Assembly: GCA_003246765.1 (NCBI GenBank)
Contig: QKDA01000094.1
Location: 1 to 43,799, forward strand
Length of the DNA: 43,799 nt
Direction: 5' to 3'
Source: Spirochaetales bacterium
GTDB lineage: Bacteria > Spirochaetota > Spirochaetia > Treponematales > Treponemataceae
The notes beneath the pieces are model-generated. The model was not told the origin of the DNA and did not search any database. It saw only the letters and a program-made list of their open reading frames with translations. Below are positions 1 through 7,971 of this stretch, piece by piece (position 1 is the first letter of the stretch; the number at the start of each line of letters is the position of its first letter). The position numbers were made by a program, and so were the translations under genes.

Positions 1-296
1 CTCTTTCGCCAGTCATCCCCCGAGGCGTTCTCGATGGGGTTCTTGGTGGAAAGATACACTGTATCGCGCCGGCCCTTGAGGGCCTTGCCCACGATAATCT
101 CGCTTTCCCGGTCGCAATAGTACGGGGCGGTATCGATATAATTCACGCCAAGATCAAAGGCCCGATGAATGATCCGGATGCTTTCGTCGTGGTCATACAC
201 CGTCTTACCGCCGAGCTCCAGGGTCGGCAACCGCATGGCCCCAAAGCCGAGGGCGGAAATTTTCACCCCCGTCGTTCCGAAATCTCGATACTGCAT
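1..296 (-). CDS. Aldo/keto reductase, N-terminal part (cut by window edge)
   Basis: Only the first 98 residues are present; the gene runs off the left edge. Aldo/keto reductases are cytoplasmic NAD(P)H-dependent TIM-barrel enzymes that reduce carbonyls. The translation starts MQYRDFGTTGVKISALGFG, the usual first strand of the family. It then shows the motif YIDTAPYY, placing the catalytic Asp at residue 55 and Tyr at 60, and STKNP with the catalytic Lys at 85. The catalytic His would lie outside the window. The start is an ATG at 294-296 with a GGAGG ribosome site just upstream. It is divergent from the solute-binding protein gene, and I saw no convincing promoter in the 173-base gap. The substrate cannot be inferred. 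Confidence 0.9.
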   Translation of the reverse strand, partial: MQYRDFGTTGVKISALGFGAMRLPTLELGGKTVYDHDESIRIIHRAFDLGVNYIDTAPYYCDRESEIIVGKALKGRRDTVYLSTKNPIENASGDDWRK

Positions 297-469
297 AGGT
301 CCCTCCGGCAATCATAATTAGTTGAAGGATACCACAATTTGATAAAAACCGAAACACCGGGATAGTGCGGACGGCGGAGCGCTGAGGCGGATGCCTCGAC
401 GCCCCCTTACCGTGGCGAAATCTTTCCCGGGGGAATATCATATAAGGAAGAGAACTTAAGGAGGAAAGA

Positions 470-1213
470 GTGCGCTTCCCGAAACTGGCTGTCCTTGCCG
501 CATTTCTAGCGTCCCTCGCCGGCGTGCCGAACGCCGAGGAGGTACTTCTTGAAATCGGGACATGGCCCCCCTTCACTGACGAAGGGATCCCGGGACACGG
601 TATTGCCACCGAGATAGTGAACGCCGCCTTGGAACGCGCGGGATTCGTGCCGCGGTACGCCTTTGTGCCCTGGAAACGGGCCGAAGCGGACGTGGGGATT
701 GGAACGGCCTTCGCGACCTTCCCCTTCCTGAAGATTCCCGAGCGCGAGGAGGCCTTTCTGTTTTCGGACCCTCTTTTTACCTCCGGGTTTGCCCTCGCCT
801 ACAGCCGAAGCCGTCCGCCCTCGCCGGACTTCGCGTTGAGGAGCCTTGAGGATCTTCGGGGTTATGGCGTTGGGATCATCGCGGGAAGCAACGCTGTCGG
901 GTATCCCCTGACTGCCGCCGGGGCACGGGTAGTTGAAGCCCAAACGCCGGATCGGCTCGCGGCCATGCTTGCGGGCGGGCGCGTCGACTTTATCGTGGAG
1001 GAAGCGTTGGTGCTCCGTGAAATGGTTCGGCCCTACGGCACGTCCTTTACGGTCATGGAGATTCCCTTCTGGGCGGGGAACCAGTACCGGCTCATGACCT
1101 CAAAACGGTACCCCGGTTCCACGGAAATGCTTGAAAGGTTCAACAGGGCCCTCGCGGAGATAACGGGCGACGGAACCCTCGCCGAGATTATCTCCCGCTT
1201 CGACCCGCGCTAA
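470..1213 (+). CDS. Periplasmic solute-binding protein, family 3 (amino acid-type)
   Basis: A 247-residue protein with a signal peptide (basic MRFPK, hydrophobic stretch to about residue 20, likely cleavage near PNA-EE) followed by a two-lobed family 3 binding fold. Recognisable parts are the first strand with WPPFTDE near residue 34, the hinge-side LRGYGVGIIAGSN segment near 130, and the closing ALAEITGDGTLAEIISRF helix typical of PBPb domains. Such proteins bind polar amino acids or similar small ligands in the periplasm. No permease or ATPase is adjacent, so it is either an orphan transporter component or a stand-alone sensor-type binder. The start is GTG at 470 with AAGGAGG at 458-464. 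It converges with the GH1 gene. Confidence 0.8.
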   Translation: MRFPKLAVLAAFLASLAGVPNAEEVLLEIGTWPPFTDEGIPGHGIATEIVNAALERAGFVPRYAFVPWKRAEADVGIGTAFATFPFLKIPEREEAFLFSDPLFTSGFALAYSRSRPPSPDFALRSLEDLRGYGVGIIAGSNAVGYPLTAAGARVVEAQTPDRLAAMLAGGRVDFIVEEALVLREMVRPYGTSFTVMEIPFWAGNQYRLMTSKRYPGSTEMLERFNRALAEITGDGTLAEIISRFDPR

Positions 1214-1259
1214 GGCCGAGATTCCCGGGGGCGTGTTGAGAGGGCAAGCTAAAAAACTA

Positions 1260-2627
1260 TCAGTCCCGGCGGAGGCGCTCCCCGTTGGTTTCGATGACCT
1301 CCCGATACCAGCGGCCCGAATCCTTAATGGTCCTTTTTTGCGTTCCGTAATCCACGTGCACGAGGCCGAACCGCTCGGAGTAGCCCTGGGCCCACTCAAA
1401 GTTGTCCAAGAAGCTCCAGTGGAAATACGCGGCGATGTCCGCCCCGTCGTCAACGGCCTTTTCCAGCTCCAGGAGGTACCGGCGGGTAAAGTCGATACGG
1501 GCGGGGTCGTGCACGGCGCCGTCCAGGGAAACCCAGTCGGAAAGGGAGAGGCCGTTCTCGGTGATTACCACGGGCTTTTTGTAGCGCTCGTAGAGAAAAC
1601 GGGGGCCCCAGCGCAGCGTTTCGGGCTCGACATTCCACTTGATGGCCGTCTTGGGATACCCGGGGGCCTCTGGCACCTTGGTCGGGTTTCCGGCGGAATC
1701 AACGCCGACCCGGTAGCCCGAATAGAGGTTTATGCCGCAAAAGTCGATCTTCCTGCCGATGAGGGGAAGGTCCCGCTCCCAGCCCCGGGGGAGTTCCCCC
1801 TCCACCTCGGCGAGAATGTCCGGCGCGTAGGAGCCGAGGAATACCGGGTCCGTAAACAGGGAAACGGTCCACATGAGGGGCCGATGGGGGGTGTGGGAGA
1901 AAAAGGCGCGGCGGGCGGCCTCAATGTTCGACTCGGTCTTCTGGTCCGGAATGGCAGCCTGGGTTGTGGGCACGTAGCCGATCTTGAAACGGTCTCCCCC
2001 GGCGGCGCGGAGGGCGTCCACGGACCGGCCGTGGGCGACGAGACTGTTGTGCACGGATTTAATGAAGTCCGGGCGGGAGAGTTTCCATCCGGGGGCATGC
2101 ACGCCTTCGAGGGTCCCGAGGCCGAGGAAACACTGGGGTTCATTGAAGGTCATCCAGTGGTTGACCCTGTCTCCCAGTACGGAGGCTACGGCGGAGGTGT
2201 ATTCCGCGAAGCGGTCGGCTATGTCGGGATTCATCCAGCCTCCCCGAAGCTGAAGCTCCTCGGGCAGGTCCCAATGGTAGAGGGTGAGCCAGGGTTCTAT
2301 GCCCGCTTCCAGGACGGAGTCTACCAGGCGGGAATAAAAGTCGAGGCCCTTTTGATTGACCTGTCCCGAACCTGAGGGGATGATCCTGGGCCAGGCGACC
2401 GAGAACCGGTAGGCCTGGAGCCCCAAATCCTTCATGAGTCCCACGTCCTCGGAGAAGCGGTGATAATGGTCGCAGGCCGTGAGGCCGGTATCGCCGTTAT
2501 ATACCTTTCCGCTCCAGGCGGTGAAGGCGTCCCATATGGACCTTCCCCTGCCGTCCTCGGCGGCCGCGCCCTCTACCTGATAGGACGCCGTCGCGGCTCC
2601 CCACGTGAAATTTGACGGAAAAGACAT
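1260..2627 (-). CDS. Glycoside hydrolase family 1 beta-glucosidase
   Basis: A 455-residue cytoplasmic GH1 enzyme of full family length, without a signal peptide. It should hydrolyse beta-glucosides, or related beta-galactosides or 6-phospho-glycosides, by the retaining mechanism. The N-terminal FTWGAATASYQVEG motif, the acid/base Glu in TFNEP (about residue 163) and the nucleophile Glu in ITENG (about residue 357) are all present, as is the C-terminal SFLDNFEWAQGY signature. Two ATGs lie six bases apart. GGAGG at 2636-2640 sits 8 bases from the ATG at 2627 but only 2 from the one at 2633, so 2627 is chosen. No PTS or sugar transporter is adjacent, so phosphorylated versus free substrate is open. 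Confidence 0.95.
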   Translation of the reverse strand: MSFPSNFTWGAATASYQVEGAAAEDGRGRSIWDAFTAWSGKVYNGDTGLTACDHYHRFSEDVGLMKDLGLQAYRFSVAWPRIIPSGSGQVNQKGLDFYSRLVDSVLEAGIEPWLTLYHWDLPEELQLRGGWMNPDIADRFAEYTSAVASVLGDRVNHWMTFNEPQCFLGLGTLEGVHAPGWKLSRPDFIKSVHNSLVAHGRSVDALRAAGGDRFKIGYVPTTQAAIPDQKTESNIEAARRAFFSHTPHRPLMWTVSLFTDPVFLGSYAPDILAEVEGELPRGWERDLPLIGRKIDFCGINLYSGYRVGVDSAGNPTKVPEAPGYPKTAIKWNVEPETLRWGPRFLYERYKKPVVITENGLSLSDWVSLDGAVHDPARIDFTRRYLLELEKAVDDGADIAAYFHWSFLDNFEWAQGYSERFGLVHVDYGTQKRTIKDSGRWYREVIETNGERLRRD

Positions 2628-2656
2628 AGGCATTACCTCCGAAAGCTCTTACGCGG

Positions 2657-2685
2657 AGTGTAGCGAATCGGAAAAAAAAAGTGAA
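2657..2685 (-). promoter_or_regulatory. Candidate promoter for the GH1 gene
   Basis: On the minus strand TTCACT (2680-2685) and TACACT (2657-2662) are separated by exactly 17 bases and lie about 30 bases upstream of the GH1 start. Each hexamer matches the housekeeping consensus at four of six positions. Most of the spacer is an A/T run. It is a sequence match only. Confidence 0.35.
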
Positions 2686-2727
2686 TAGAAAAAAAGGCTA
2701 ATTAATTGCTTTTTTCAACAATTTATC

Positions 2728-2756
2728 TCGACTCGACAGAGACCCGCGTTTAAGAT
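2728..2756 (+). promoter_or_regulatory. Candidate promoter for the TPR gene
   Basis: TCGACT (2728-2733), a 17-base spacer and TAAGAT (2751-2756) precede the TPR gene start by 13 bases, which implies a very short leader. The match is modest. It is listed because no better pair is visible in this AT-rich gap. Confidence 0.28.
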
Positions 2757-2769
2757 ACCTTAGAGGGGT

Positions 2770-5283
2770 ATGTTCAAGCGTATAAGGCAGTTCTTTACCC
2801 GCCACCGGGAACAGGAAAGGGATACCGACGACATTGCCGAGGAACTCTGGACAGCGGATTTCCGCAAACCCGGCACCGCCCGATTCCAAAAGGAGTCGGG
2901 CCTCTCCTACTCGACCCGGTTTTCCCGCGACAGCCTTGAACTCACGCTGCTCAAGCGGCAGGTCTTTGCCTGGTCCGTCGATCCCGTGTACCGATACCGG
3001 GACTTCGCGGCGGAGGCTGCGATATCCTTCGCCCCGGACGGGGGCAGCGACGCGGGGGCCGAGGCATACCCCGGCATTGACCCAAAGGCAGGCACCTGCG
3101 CGGCGGGCATCCTCTTCCGCTACCTCAACGAATCCACCTTCTACAGCCTCCTCCTGTCCGACGGGGGAATGGTCCGCCTGGACGCGGTCATGAACGGCAC
3201 CCCCCTGCCGGTACTCGGCTGGACCGAGACGGGGAGCCCCGGAGACGCCGACAGCGACGGAGGCCCCTGGCGTTTGCGGATTATAGCCCGGGGAACCTCC
3301 CATCTCATCACGGTTAACGATCGATGGGTGGCGGAGTGCCACGACGACACCATCCAGGCCGCCGGCAGGCTCGCCTTCGCGGCCCAGAACTGGTCCGCCA
3401 GGGAAAGGGTAACCGCGAACCTGGAGGGCCTCGCCGTAGACTCGCGGCCTTACGAGATAGAGACCCTCCACACCCGTTGGTCGAGGATTATCCCCGTCCC
3501 CCCCGCCGCGCACCTGCGGCTGGCCCGCACCTGGTACGCCATGGGGAAGTACGTGCCCGCGATCATCGAGCTCAAGCGGGCATGGAAAGACAGGGAACCG
3601 GGCACCGAGGACCTTCTCCTGGCCGCCCAGGTCTATTTGGCCCAACAGCTTCTTCCCGAGGCGGAAAGCGAGGTTCGGCGGGCCCTGGCCCTCGACTCCA
3701 CTCACGTGGAGGCCGCTGCGGAACTCGCGGGAATCCTTTACCTTCAAAACCGCTTCGTGGAACTGGACGAGCTGCTCGGTTCCCTTGAACGGGAATCGGT
3801 AGAGGGGTCGCCCTTCCTTTCCAACCTTGAAGGGCACCTGGAACACTGGAAGGGAAACCCCGCCGCCGCCGCCGCCGCCTACGAGCGGGCGGGAAACCTA
3901 ACGAAGGACCAGGGGATATTTCCCAGAAACGCCGGAAACGAATGGCTTGCCGCGGGCGAAACCGGCAAGGCCCGGGACGCCTGGATCCGCTCGGCCCGGC
4001 TCTTCCTGGCGGGCAACGAGTACGAAGACCTCGCGGAGGTTTTAAAATCCCTGGAGACCATCGCGGCCGAGGATCCCGAGGTTCTCGCCCTCCGGGGGAA
4101 ATTCCACTACGGTGAAGGCCGCCGCGCCGAGGCCTCCCGGTTCCTGGAGAGGGCCCTCGAGAAGGGAAGCGAGGATTCGGGGGTGTGGTACCTCCAGGGA
4201 ATGTGCCTTTCCGAGCGGGGAAACGCCGCGAAAGCCCTTGAAGCCTTCCGCAAAGCCTGCGAGCTCGAGCCGGACTGCGGCCTCTACCATTTCAGGCTTG
4301 CGGAAACCCTCTATTTCGCGGGGCAGCCCTGCGGCAATGAGCTTGAGAGGGCCCTCCTCACGGGAAGCGGCAACGGGTGGGTCCATAATCTCGCGGCCCT
4401 GAAGGCCCTGGCGGAAAACGACGTTGAAGGGGCCGCCCGCAGCATCGGGGAAGCCCTCCGCCTGCTCCCGGGCGAGCGGGATATCGCGGTAAACCACGCG
4501 GAGGTTGAGCGGCGGCTCGGTCGGCTCGACGCTGCCCTGGCAGGGTTCGATCAAAGCGACGCCGCCTACCTGAGATCCGGGGCGAATCTCCTCGTGGAGG
4601 ACCGCCGGTACGAGGAAGCGGAGGAGTGGTACCGCAAGGCCCAGAACCTCACCCCCTACGACCCGGAGTTATTGGCGGACCGGGCGGCAAACTGCATCGA
4701 ATTGGACTACCTGAACGAGGCCGACGACCTCCTGGGACGTGCCCTCGATCTCAAGACCTCGCCCAGGATCTATAAGCTCGTAAGCTATCTGGCGTCCCGG
4801 AAGGGGGAGTTCACCCGCAGCGAGGTAGCCCTTCAGCAGGGGCTCGCGGAGTATCCCGAAGATCCCGATCTCCTCTACGAACTCAGCGCGGTCTATCTTG
4901 CCACGAACCGGCCCGCCAAGGCCGAGGAAATCAGGCTCAGGCTGGAAAAGGTGGACTCCGGGGGCCGCTTGAGGGCTCTGGAAGAGGAGATCCTCGAAAA
5001 GAGCACAGTACGGTTCTCGTGCTTCTCCTGCGGCAGGACCTGGCGCGTTCCCCGGGACCTGCCGAGCCAGGGTTCCCTCCATCTCACCGCGGAACCCCCC
5101 GACGAGCTTCCCGCGGGAACCTGTCCCCAATGCAAGGGCACCCTCTGCATCGGCTGCGGGAAGGAAACCCTGGGGGAAGACGGGCGATTCCGGTGCCGAA
5201 ACTGCGGCGTACCCCTCAAGCTCATCGACAACAACGTCATCTGGCTGCTCAACCGCTGGCAGGCCGAGAATCCTTCGCTCTGA
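2770..5283 (+). CDS. Large TPR protein with N-terminal beta-sandwich-like region and C-terminal zinc ribbons
   Basis: An 837-residue protein of unknown function. I do not recognise a named family. Residues 1-240 read like a concanavalin-type beta sandwich (segments such as GILFRYLNESTFYSLLLS and LRIIARGTSHLITVNDRW resemble LamG/DUF1080-like folds); this is pattern inference. Residues about 245-735 are a long array of tetratricopeptide-like helix pairs (for example AEEWYRKAQNLTPYDPELL), suggesting a protein-binding scaffold. The last 90 residues contain four CxxC pairs (C751/754, 785/788, 793/796, 809/812), enough for two zinc sites. No signal peptide or membrane segment is visible, so it is probably cytoplasmic. 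It starts at ATG 2770 after AGAGGGG. It converges with the tolC-like gene. Confidence 0.85.
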   Translation: MFKRIRQFFTRHREQERDTDDIAEELWTADFRKPGTARFQKESGLSYSTRFSRDSLELTLLKRQVFAWSVDPVYRYRDFAAEAAISFAPDGGSDAGAEAYPGIDPKAGTCAAGILFRYLNESTFYSLLLSDGGMVRLDAVMNGTPLPVLGWTETGSPGDADSDGGPWRLRIIARGTSHLITVNDRWVAECHDDTIQAAGRLAFAAQNWSARERVTANLEGLAVDSRPYEIETLHTRWSRIIPVPPAAHLRLARTWYAMGKYVPAIIELKRAWKDREPGTEDLLLAAQVYLAQQLLPEAESEVRRALALDSTHVEAAAELAGILYLQNRFVELDELLGSLERESVEGSPFLSNLEGHLEHWKGNPAAAAAAYERAGNLTKDQGIFPRNAGNEWLAAGETGKARDAWIRSARLFLAGNEYEDLAEVLKSLETIAAEDPEVLALRGKFHYGEGRRAEASRFLERALEKGSEDSGVWYLQGMCLSERGNAAKALEAFRKACELEPDCGLYHFRLAETLYFAGQPCGNELERALLTGSGNGWVHNLAALKALAENDVEGAARSIGEALRLLPGERDIAVNHAEVERRLGRLDAALAGFDQSDAAYLRSGANLLVEDRRYEEAEEWYRKAQNLTPYDPELLADRAANCIELDYLNEADDLLGRALDLKTSPRIYKLVSYLASRKGEFTRSEVALQQGLAEYPEDPDLLYELSAVYLATNRPAKAEEIRLRLEKVDSGGRLRALEEEILEKSTVRFSCFSCGRTWRVPRDLPSQGSLHLTAEPPDELPAGTCPQCKGTLCIGCGKETLGEDGRFRCRNCGVPLKLIDNNVIWLLNRWQAENPSL

Positions 5284-5316
5284 GCCGGAGACGGCGCACG
5301 GGAACTGCCGGAGTTT

Positions 5317-6627
5317 TCACTCGAGGGGCAGCTGCCAGGCCGTGTCGAGCTGGTCCCTGGCGTTTTCCAGGGATTCCGAGGCCTTCGCCAGCTGATATTG
5401 GGCCGCCAGAAGGTTTTCGGCGGCGCTGTCCAGGTCCGCCTGGGAGGCTTCTCCCCGCTCAAGCATGAGCTTGGTCTCGGTGTGGGAAAGCCCCGCGGAT
5501 TCAACGAAGCGCTGGGCGTTTTCGTAATTCCTTAAGGCCATGGAAAGGGCGGACTGCTGGTTCGCGAAGGCGGTCTTGGCGTTCTGTTCCGCCGCGGCAT
5601 AAGCCCTCCTCTGAACCGCCAGGCTCTCGCCGGCGCTGGAACTCGCCTTTTGGAAAAAAACCTCCGGCGAGAGGCTTACCTTCGCGGTCACCGACCAGGA
5701 GGCGCTGTCGTCCACGGTAGCCCCGACGCTGAGGTCAGGGAGGGATACGGACTGACGGGCGCTCAGGGTCTCCGAGTCCAGGGCTAACCTGGCGAGAAGG
5801 AGATCCGCCGACCGGTCAAGCCATGTCTGGAGATCCGCCAGGGTCCGCTCGGAATTCTCCGGGGGAGGCGTATACTCGCCTTCCGTAGTCAGCTCCAATC
5901 CCGTTCTGAGGGCCAGGCTTTGCACTGCGGAAGAGAGGTTGTTCTCCGCGGTATCCAACGCGCCCTGGGCGTCCATCAGGTCGGAATAGGCGTTTATCTC
6001 CTCGGACTTTCGCGACTTTCCCAACTCCACTAGGTACTGAATCTTCGAGAGGGCGTTCTGGGAGGTACGAACGGCGGCTTTTTTCGCCTCGTATTCAGCT
6101 TTCGCCGTAAGCACCGCCCGGTACTCCCGGCGAACGCTGAGCATCGAATTCCTGAGAGCGCTCGAGGCTTGAAGCACCGCCCGCTTCAGGGCGGTTTCGG
6201 CGCTGGAATCGGGTTTCGCCAGGGGGGAGAAGGTTATCGCCAGGGTTTGGCTTGCCGTTTCCAGGTCCGTGGTACCCGAAAGCGAAAGGGAGAGCCACCG
6301 GGCCAAGGGAAGGGCGAGACTCGCGGTCATCGATTTCTGCGTATCCTCCGACCCTGAGCTTCCCGGCGCGACCGGGGAGTCGCTGTCCCCGCTTCCCTTG
6401 ACGGTAGCGCCTACCGAAAGGCTCGAGCCGTAAAGCGGCGCCGAGCGAAAGAGGTTGTTCTCCGCGATGGTCAGGGCGCTTTTGGCGTCCGCTAGGGAGG
6501 AATCCGCCTGAAGGGCCGCGTTCATTGCGTCTTCTAGGGTGAGGGCTCCGAGGGACAGCGGCGGCACGGCCGCAAACGCCAGTACCGCGCAATACCTTAT
6601 CACGGTTTTCCGCGCTATTTTTCTCAT
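5317..6627 (-). CDS. TolC-like outer membrane efflux channel protein
   Basis: A 436-residue protein with a signal peptide (basic MRKIARK, hydrophobic core to about residue 27) followed by ALTLEDAMNAALQADSSL, the classic first helix of outer membrane efflux proteins. The rest is rich in long Ala/Glu/Gln helices arranged as two similar halves, as expected for the TolC alpha-barrel fold. Length matches the family. It is the last gene of the five-gene efflux operon, starting 3 bases after the second permease, and would form the outer-membrane exit duct for the adaptor and permeases encoded upstream. Start ATG at 6625-6627. Confidence 0.88.
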   Translation of the reverse strand: MRKIARKTVIRYCAVLAFAAVPPLSLGALTLEDAMNAALQADSSLADAKSALTIAENNLFRSAPLYGSSLSVGATVKGSGDSDSPVAPGSSGSEDTQKSMTASLALPLARWLSLSLSGTTDLETASQTLAITFSPLAKPDSSAETALKRAVLQASSALRNSMLSVRREYRAVLTAKAEYEAKKAAVRTSQNALSKIQYLVELGKSRKSEEINAYSDLMDAQGALDTAENNLSSAVQSLALRTGLELTTEGEYTPPPENSERTLADLQTWLDRSADLLLARLALDSETLSARQSVSLPDLSVGATVDDSASWSVTAKVSLSPEVFFQKASSSAGESLAVQRRAYAAAEQNAKTAFANQQSALSMALRNYENAQRFVESAGLSHTETKLMLERGEASQADLDSAAENLLAAQYQLAKASESLENARDQLDTAWQLPLE

Positions 6628-6630
6628 TCC

Positions 6631-7959
6631 TTACTCCTTAAGCCCGTCAACGATGGATGCTCCCGCCGCCCGGGCCGCGGGGAGAAGACTGAACAAAAAG
6701 GCCAGGGCGAGGGCTGCCGCCGGGGCAAGCACCGTGCGGATCTCGAAAAGGCGGGAGGTGAGGTCGCCGGAAGCGATGCCGAGGGCGTCCAGATAGGGAA
6801 CCAAAATCTCCCGCATGGGCAGGGACAGAGCCGTGGCCAAGGCGAGGCCGATGATGCCGCCGGCTCCCGCGAGAGCCATGCTCCGTCCGGAAAGCTCGAC
6901 GGTTCCCTGAAAGACGGTCATGCCGATGGCCCGCTTGAGGGCGATTTCCTTAGCCCGGTCGGCGGCGTCCACGAGAAGGCCCGAGACGATGCCGAAAGCC
7001 GCTATGATGAGGATGAGCACACCCAATCCCGAGGTAACCAGGGAGAGGTCCGTCAGGGACTGTCTCGCCTTGTCGATGGTCGAAACGCCGGGACTGTCCG
7101 GGGATCCCTCCCATGCGGAAATCTTCACCTGGGTCCCCGTGGCCTCGTCCAGACGGCTCCGCACGGCGGATTCCACGTTGGCGACGGAGGTGCCCGTGAT
7201 CCGCGCGGCGAACATCCGGACGGGCATGTTGAAGCTCATGCCGCTGGGCAGGAGGGAGGTATAGGGCATGAGGTAATCCGCGATTCCGTAGTTTTCCGCC
7301 TCGAATCGGGTCGGGTCGGCGTACACCCCGATTACGGTATAGTTGCTCCAGGGGGAGACCCGCCGCGCGGCGTTAGCCCCGGATCCCCCGGCGATGTCGC
7401 GGGTAAACATCCTGAAACCGTTATCCACCGCCACGACTTGCCCCTGGGCTTCCTCGGCGCCGCCGAAGAGGGTCGTCGCGGCCCGTTCGGAGATAACCAG
7501 CGTCTTGTCCCGGTTTTTAACGTTGTCCGCGGAGAGAAAGGTTCCGGTCACGAGGGAAAGTCCCATGACCTCCGCGTAATTCTGGTCTGTCCCCAGCACT
7601 CCCGAGGGTTTCCAATACTGCCCGTTCGCCTGGATCTGGTCCATCGGCATGGTATTGACCACGGAGACAGCCTTTACGCCCCCAATGTCGGAGGCGATAG
7701 CGTCCCGGTAGGACTCGTCGAACTGGAAGGGCATGGTCCAGTCGAGCTCCCCGTCGGCGCCGATCTCGGCGTTGGCTATGACGATCCTCTTGTCGGCCCC
7801 CCCGGTGGTTGACTCTACCAGCCGGTCGAGCCTGGCGGTGGTCTGCATGGAGAGGGCCAGGGCCCCCGTTCCGATGCCCGTCGTCAGTATGAGAAGCAGG
7901 TTGCGCACCGGATGGGTCATGATGATCCGGTACCATTTCCAAAACATTCGCTTAACCAT
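6631..7959 (-). CDS. MacB/FtsX-type ABC transporter permease (second of two)
   Basis: A 442-residue inner-membrane protein. One transmembrane helix lies near residues 18-40 (NLLLILTTGIGTGALAL), followed by a large periplasmic MacB-type domain, then three C-terminal helices (about residues 318-340, 365-390 and 410-430), the layout of MacB/LolC/FtsX permeases. It lacks its own ATPase domain; the ATPase is encoded two genes upstream. It sits 12 bases after the first permease gene and immediately before the tolC-like gene. With the first permease it could form a heterodimer in the inner membrane. The cargo (drug, lipid or peptide) is not deducible from sequence. Confidence 0.9.
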   Translation of the reverse strand: MVKRMFWKWYRIIMTHPVRNLLLILTTGIGTGALALSMQTTARLDRLVESTTGGADKRIVIANAEIGADGELDWTMPFQFDESYRDAIASDIGGVKAVSVVNTMPMDQIQANGQYWKPSGVLGTDQNYAEVMGLSLVTGTFLSADNVKNRDKTLVISERAATTLFGGAEEAQGQVVAVDNGFRMFTRDIAGGSGANAARRVSPWSNYTVIGVYADPTRFEAENYGIADYLMPYTSLLPSGMSFNMPVRMFAARITGTSVANVESAVRSRLDEATGTQVKISAWEGSPDSPGVSTIDKARQSLTDLSLVTSGLGVLILIIAAFGIVSGLLVDAADRAKEIALKRAIGMTVFQGTVELSGRSMALAGAGGIIGLALATALSLPMREILVPYLDALGIASGDLTSRLFEIRTVLAPAAALALAFLFSLLPAARAAGASIVDGLKE

Positions 7960-7971
7960 GGTAAATAACCC

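Noticed and set aside
297-469. Divergent promoters between the aldo/keto reductase and binding-protein genes
   Set aside because: The region is AT-rich near 310-350, but no hexamer pair with proper spacing stood out on either strand.
1233-2375. 380-residue plus-strand open frame opposite the GH1 gene
   Set aside because: It lies wholly antisense to a clear GH1 enzyme and has a composition typical of shadow frames.
2698-3846. 382-residue minus-strand open frame opposite the TPR gene
   Set aside because: No recognisable domain or ribosome site; the plus strand carries the TPR repeats.
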